Shown here piece after piece: positions 63,011 to 64,000 of a DNA stretch of 64,000 nucleotides; within the stretch, counting starts at the first letter, position 1, and each line of letters opens with the position of its first letter. The DNA comes from Roseomonas sp. (GTDB taxonomy: Bacteria; Pseudomonadota; Alphaproteobacteria; Acetobacterales; Acetobacteraceae), in assembly GCA_020249145.1 (NCBI GenBank), contig JADCGF010000001.1:310001-374000 (forward strand), read 5' to 3'. Below the pieces are notes generated by a model. It saw only the letters and a list, made by a program, of their open reading frames with translations, made no database searches and was not told the DNA's origin. The position numbers and the translations under genes were made by a program.

Positions 63011-64000
63011 ATGTCAGGTTCCGGCGATGGCAGCCTGATTGCCACCACCCGCAATGCGGAATTGCAGGTGCTGGGCACAGGTGGGCAGCTTGCGGTCCAG
63101 GCCTGGGATCAGATCTCGGGCTATTTGCGCCGCGCGCGCAGCCCTGCCCATGCCGCGCTTTTCGCCGAACCCAACCCGGATGCGGATCGCGGCATCACGG
63201 ATTGGTATGCGGCAGGGCGGGGGGAGGCGCCGCCGCTCGAAACCCTGCCCGAAGCAGCGCAGGAAACCGCACGCGCCGAATTCGCCCGGCTTTACGGCGA
63301 TATCCGCGAAGAAGCGGATCGGCTGCGCGCCAGCACGCGCGAAAGTGAGCGCTTCCTTGGCGAATTGCTCGCCCTTGCGCTGATCACGCCCGCCACGGAT
63401 TGCCTGCGCGTGGTGAGCGGCCAGCCGGTGCTGGTCGCTTGGGGCCATGCGAAATTGGGCGAGGCACCAAGCCCCGAATTGCTGATCGGCATGACGCGCC
63501 GGCGCGGTGGCGGCATGGCGCCGATGCAGATTGTGGGGCCACCTGCGGAACCTCCTGCAAAACGCCCCTTGCTGTTCTGGCTGCTCGGCCTGCTTGGGCT
63601 TTTGTTGTTGTTGCTTCTGTTGCTGCTGCTCTGGCGCGATCCCTTTGGCTGGTTCCGGGCCACCCCGCCGCAATGCGTGGTGCAGCCAGGCAATATGCAG
63701 CTATTGGATGAACTGCGCGCCGCCGAGGCGCGTGAAGCGGCGCTCAGGGCCGATATCGCGCGGGAAATGCTGCGCCTTGGGGATAGGCGCACCGCCTGCC
63801 CACCGCCTGAGCCGCCGCCACCGCCGCCGCGCCGTGTGGAGCAACCCCCACCGCCGCCACCGCCGCCGCGCCAGGAAGATGCGGAACGCGCGCGGCGCGA
63901 AGGCGCGCGTAGCGGGCGGGTGCAGATCATCCTTGCCTGGGATGATCGCAATGATCTTGACCTGATGATGATCTGCCCGAATGGCGAGCGGCTTTATTTC
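63011..64000 (+). CDS. Membrane protein with SrfA-like N-terminal domain and DUF2135/YfaP-like end (3' truncated)
   Basis: The frame runs from ATG 63011 to the right edge without a stop (330 codons). Its N-terminal domain parallels the preceding protease: HAALFAEP, ITDWYAAGRGEAPPL, LRVVSGQPVLVAWGHAKLG. A very Leu-rich membrane helix (187-207), a heptad-like helix (230-258), a proline-rich stretch (264-287) and the start of a DUF2135-like domain (IILAWDDRNDLDLMMICPNG) follow. It begins 16 bases after the protease stop. Function is unknown. Confidence 0.75.
   Translation, partial: MSGSGDGSLIATTRNAELQVLGTGGQLAVQAWDQISGYLRRARSPAHAALFAEPNPDADRGITDWYAAGRGEAPPLETLPEAAQETARAEFARLYGDIREEADRLRASTRESERFLGELLALALITPATDCLRVVSGQPVLVAWGHAKLGEAPSPELLIGMTRRRGGGMAPMQIVGPPAEPPAKRPLLFWLLGLLGLLLLLLLLLLLWRDPFGWFRATPPQCVVQPGNMQLLDELRAAEAREAALRADIAREMLRLGDRRTACPPPEPPPPPPRRVEQPPPPPPPPRQEDAERARREGARSGRVQIILAWDDRNDLDLMMICPNGERLYF

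Noticed and set aside
1..64000. tRNA, rRNA, CRISPR arrays, complete insertion sequences or prophage genes
   Set aside because: I looked through the intergenic regions for T-loop motifs, regular repeat-spacer patterns and transposase or phage genes and saw none; a tool-based scan could still find a weak case.

Overview
The window looks like a chromosomal segment of a high-GC alphaproteobacterium, most likely Acetobacteraceae (Roseomonas-like). The reasons are the strongly GC-biased third codon positions, an alphaproteobacterial SAM-II riboswitch in front of metZ, a pckA/chvI neighbourhood like that of Rhizobiales and Rhodospirillales, the metK-trmB and metZ-apaG pairs, and the rimP-nusA-ylxR-infB-rbfA-truB-rpsO order. 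The taxonomic call is inference; no rRNA or tRNA gene is present to anchor it.

Layout. 1-4610: end of ccmC, then ccmD-E-F-G-H-I (cytochrome c maturation), every junction being a 4-base overlap. 4629-5456: an AT-richer FkbM methyltransferase. 5619-9950: tkt-gap-pgk (central carbon metabolism). 10071-11426: a flavin monooxygenase. 11420-14102: a compact ribbon-helix-helix / Mrr-like endonuclease / PvuII-family methyltransferase operon. 14307-17107: a zinc dehydrogenase, a small membrane protein and an old-yellow-enzyme reductase. 17235-20582: cydDC. 20596-26566: a deoxyribosyltransferase, an alpha/beta hydrolase and a complete branched-chain amino-acid type ABC transporter. 26586-34855: mostly minus-strand catabolic and housekeeping genes (enoyl-CoA hydratase, asparaginase, quinone reductase, metallopeptidase, DapA-like aldolase, YcgN, SYLF, phosphatase). 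34852-38195: pckA, a HugZ-like protein and chvI. 38220-43334: apaG, metZ with its riboswitch, a PRISE-type reductase, metK and trmB. 43335-44481: cytochrome b561 and YceI. 44607-52212: the transcription/translation operon, opening with a leader terminator and closing with a strong bidirectional terminator. 52227-54568: three minus-strand genes inserted between rpsO and pnp. 55051-60994: pnp, nitronate monooxygenase, hydrolase, MFS transporter. 61226-64000: two adjacent membrane proteins with paralogous N-terminal domains, one carrying a trypsin-like protease and the other running off the window.

Most of the window is ordinary core genome. The parts most worth following are the right-edge SrfA-like/protease pair, the hybrid restriction-modification operon with its possible operator, the SAM-II riboswitch with an extra GNRA hairpin and an unusually long expression platform, the rimP leader terminator that overlaps the only available start codons, and the ylxR gene that has no ordinary start codon.
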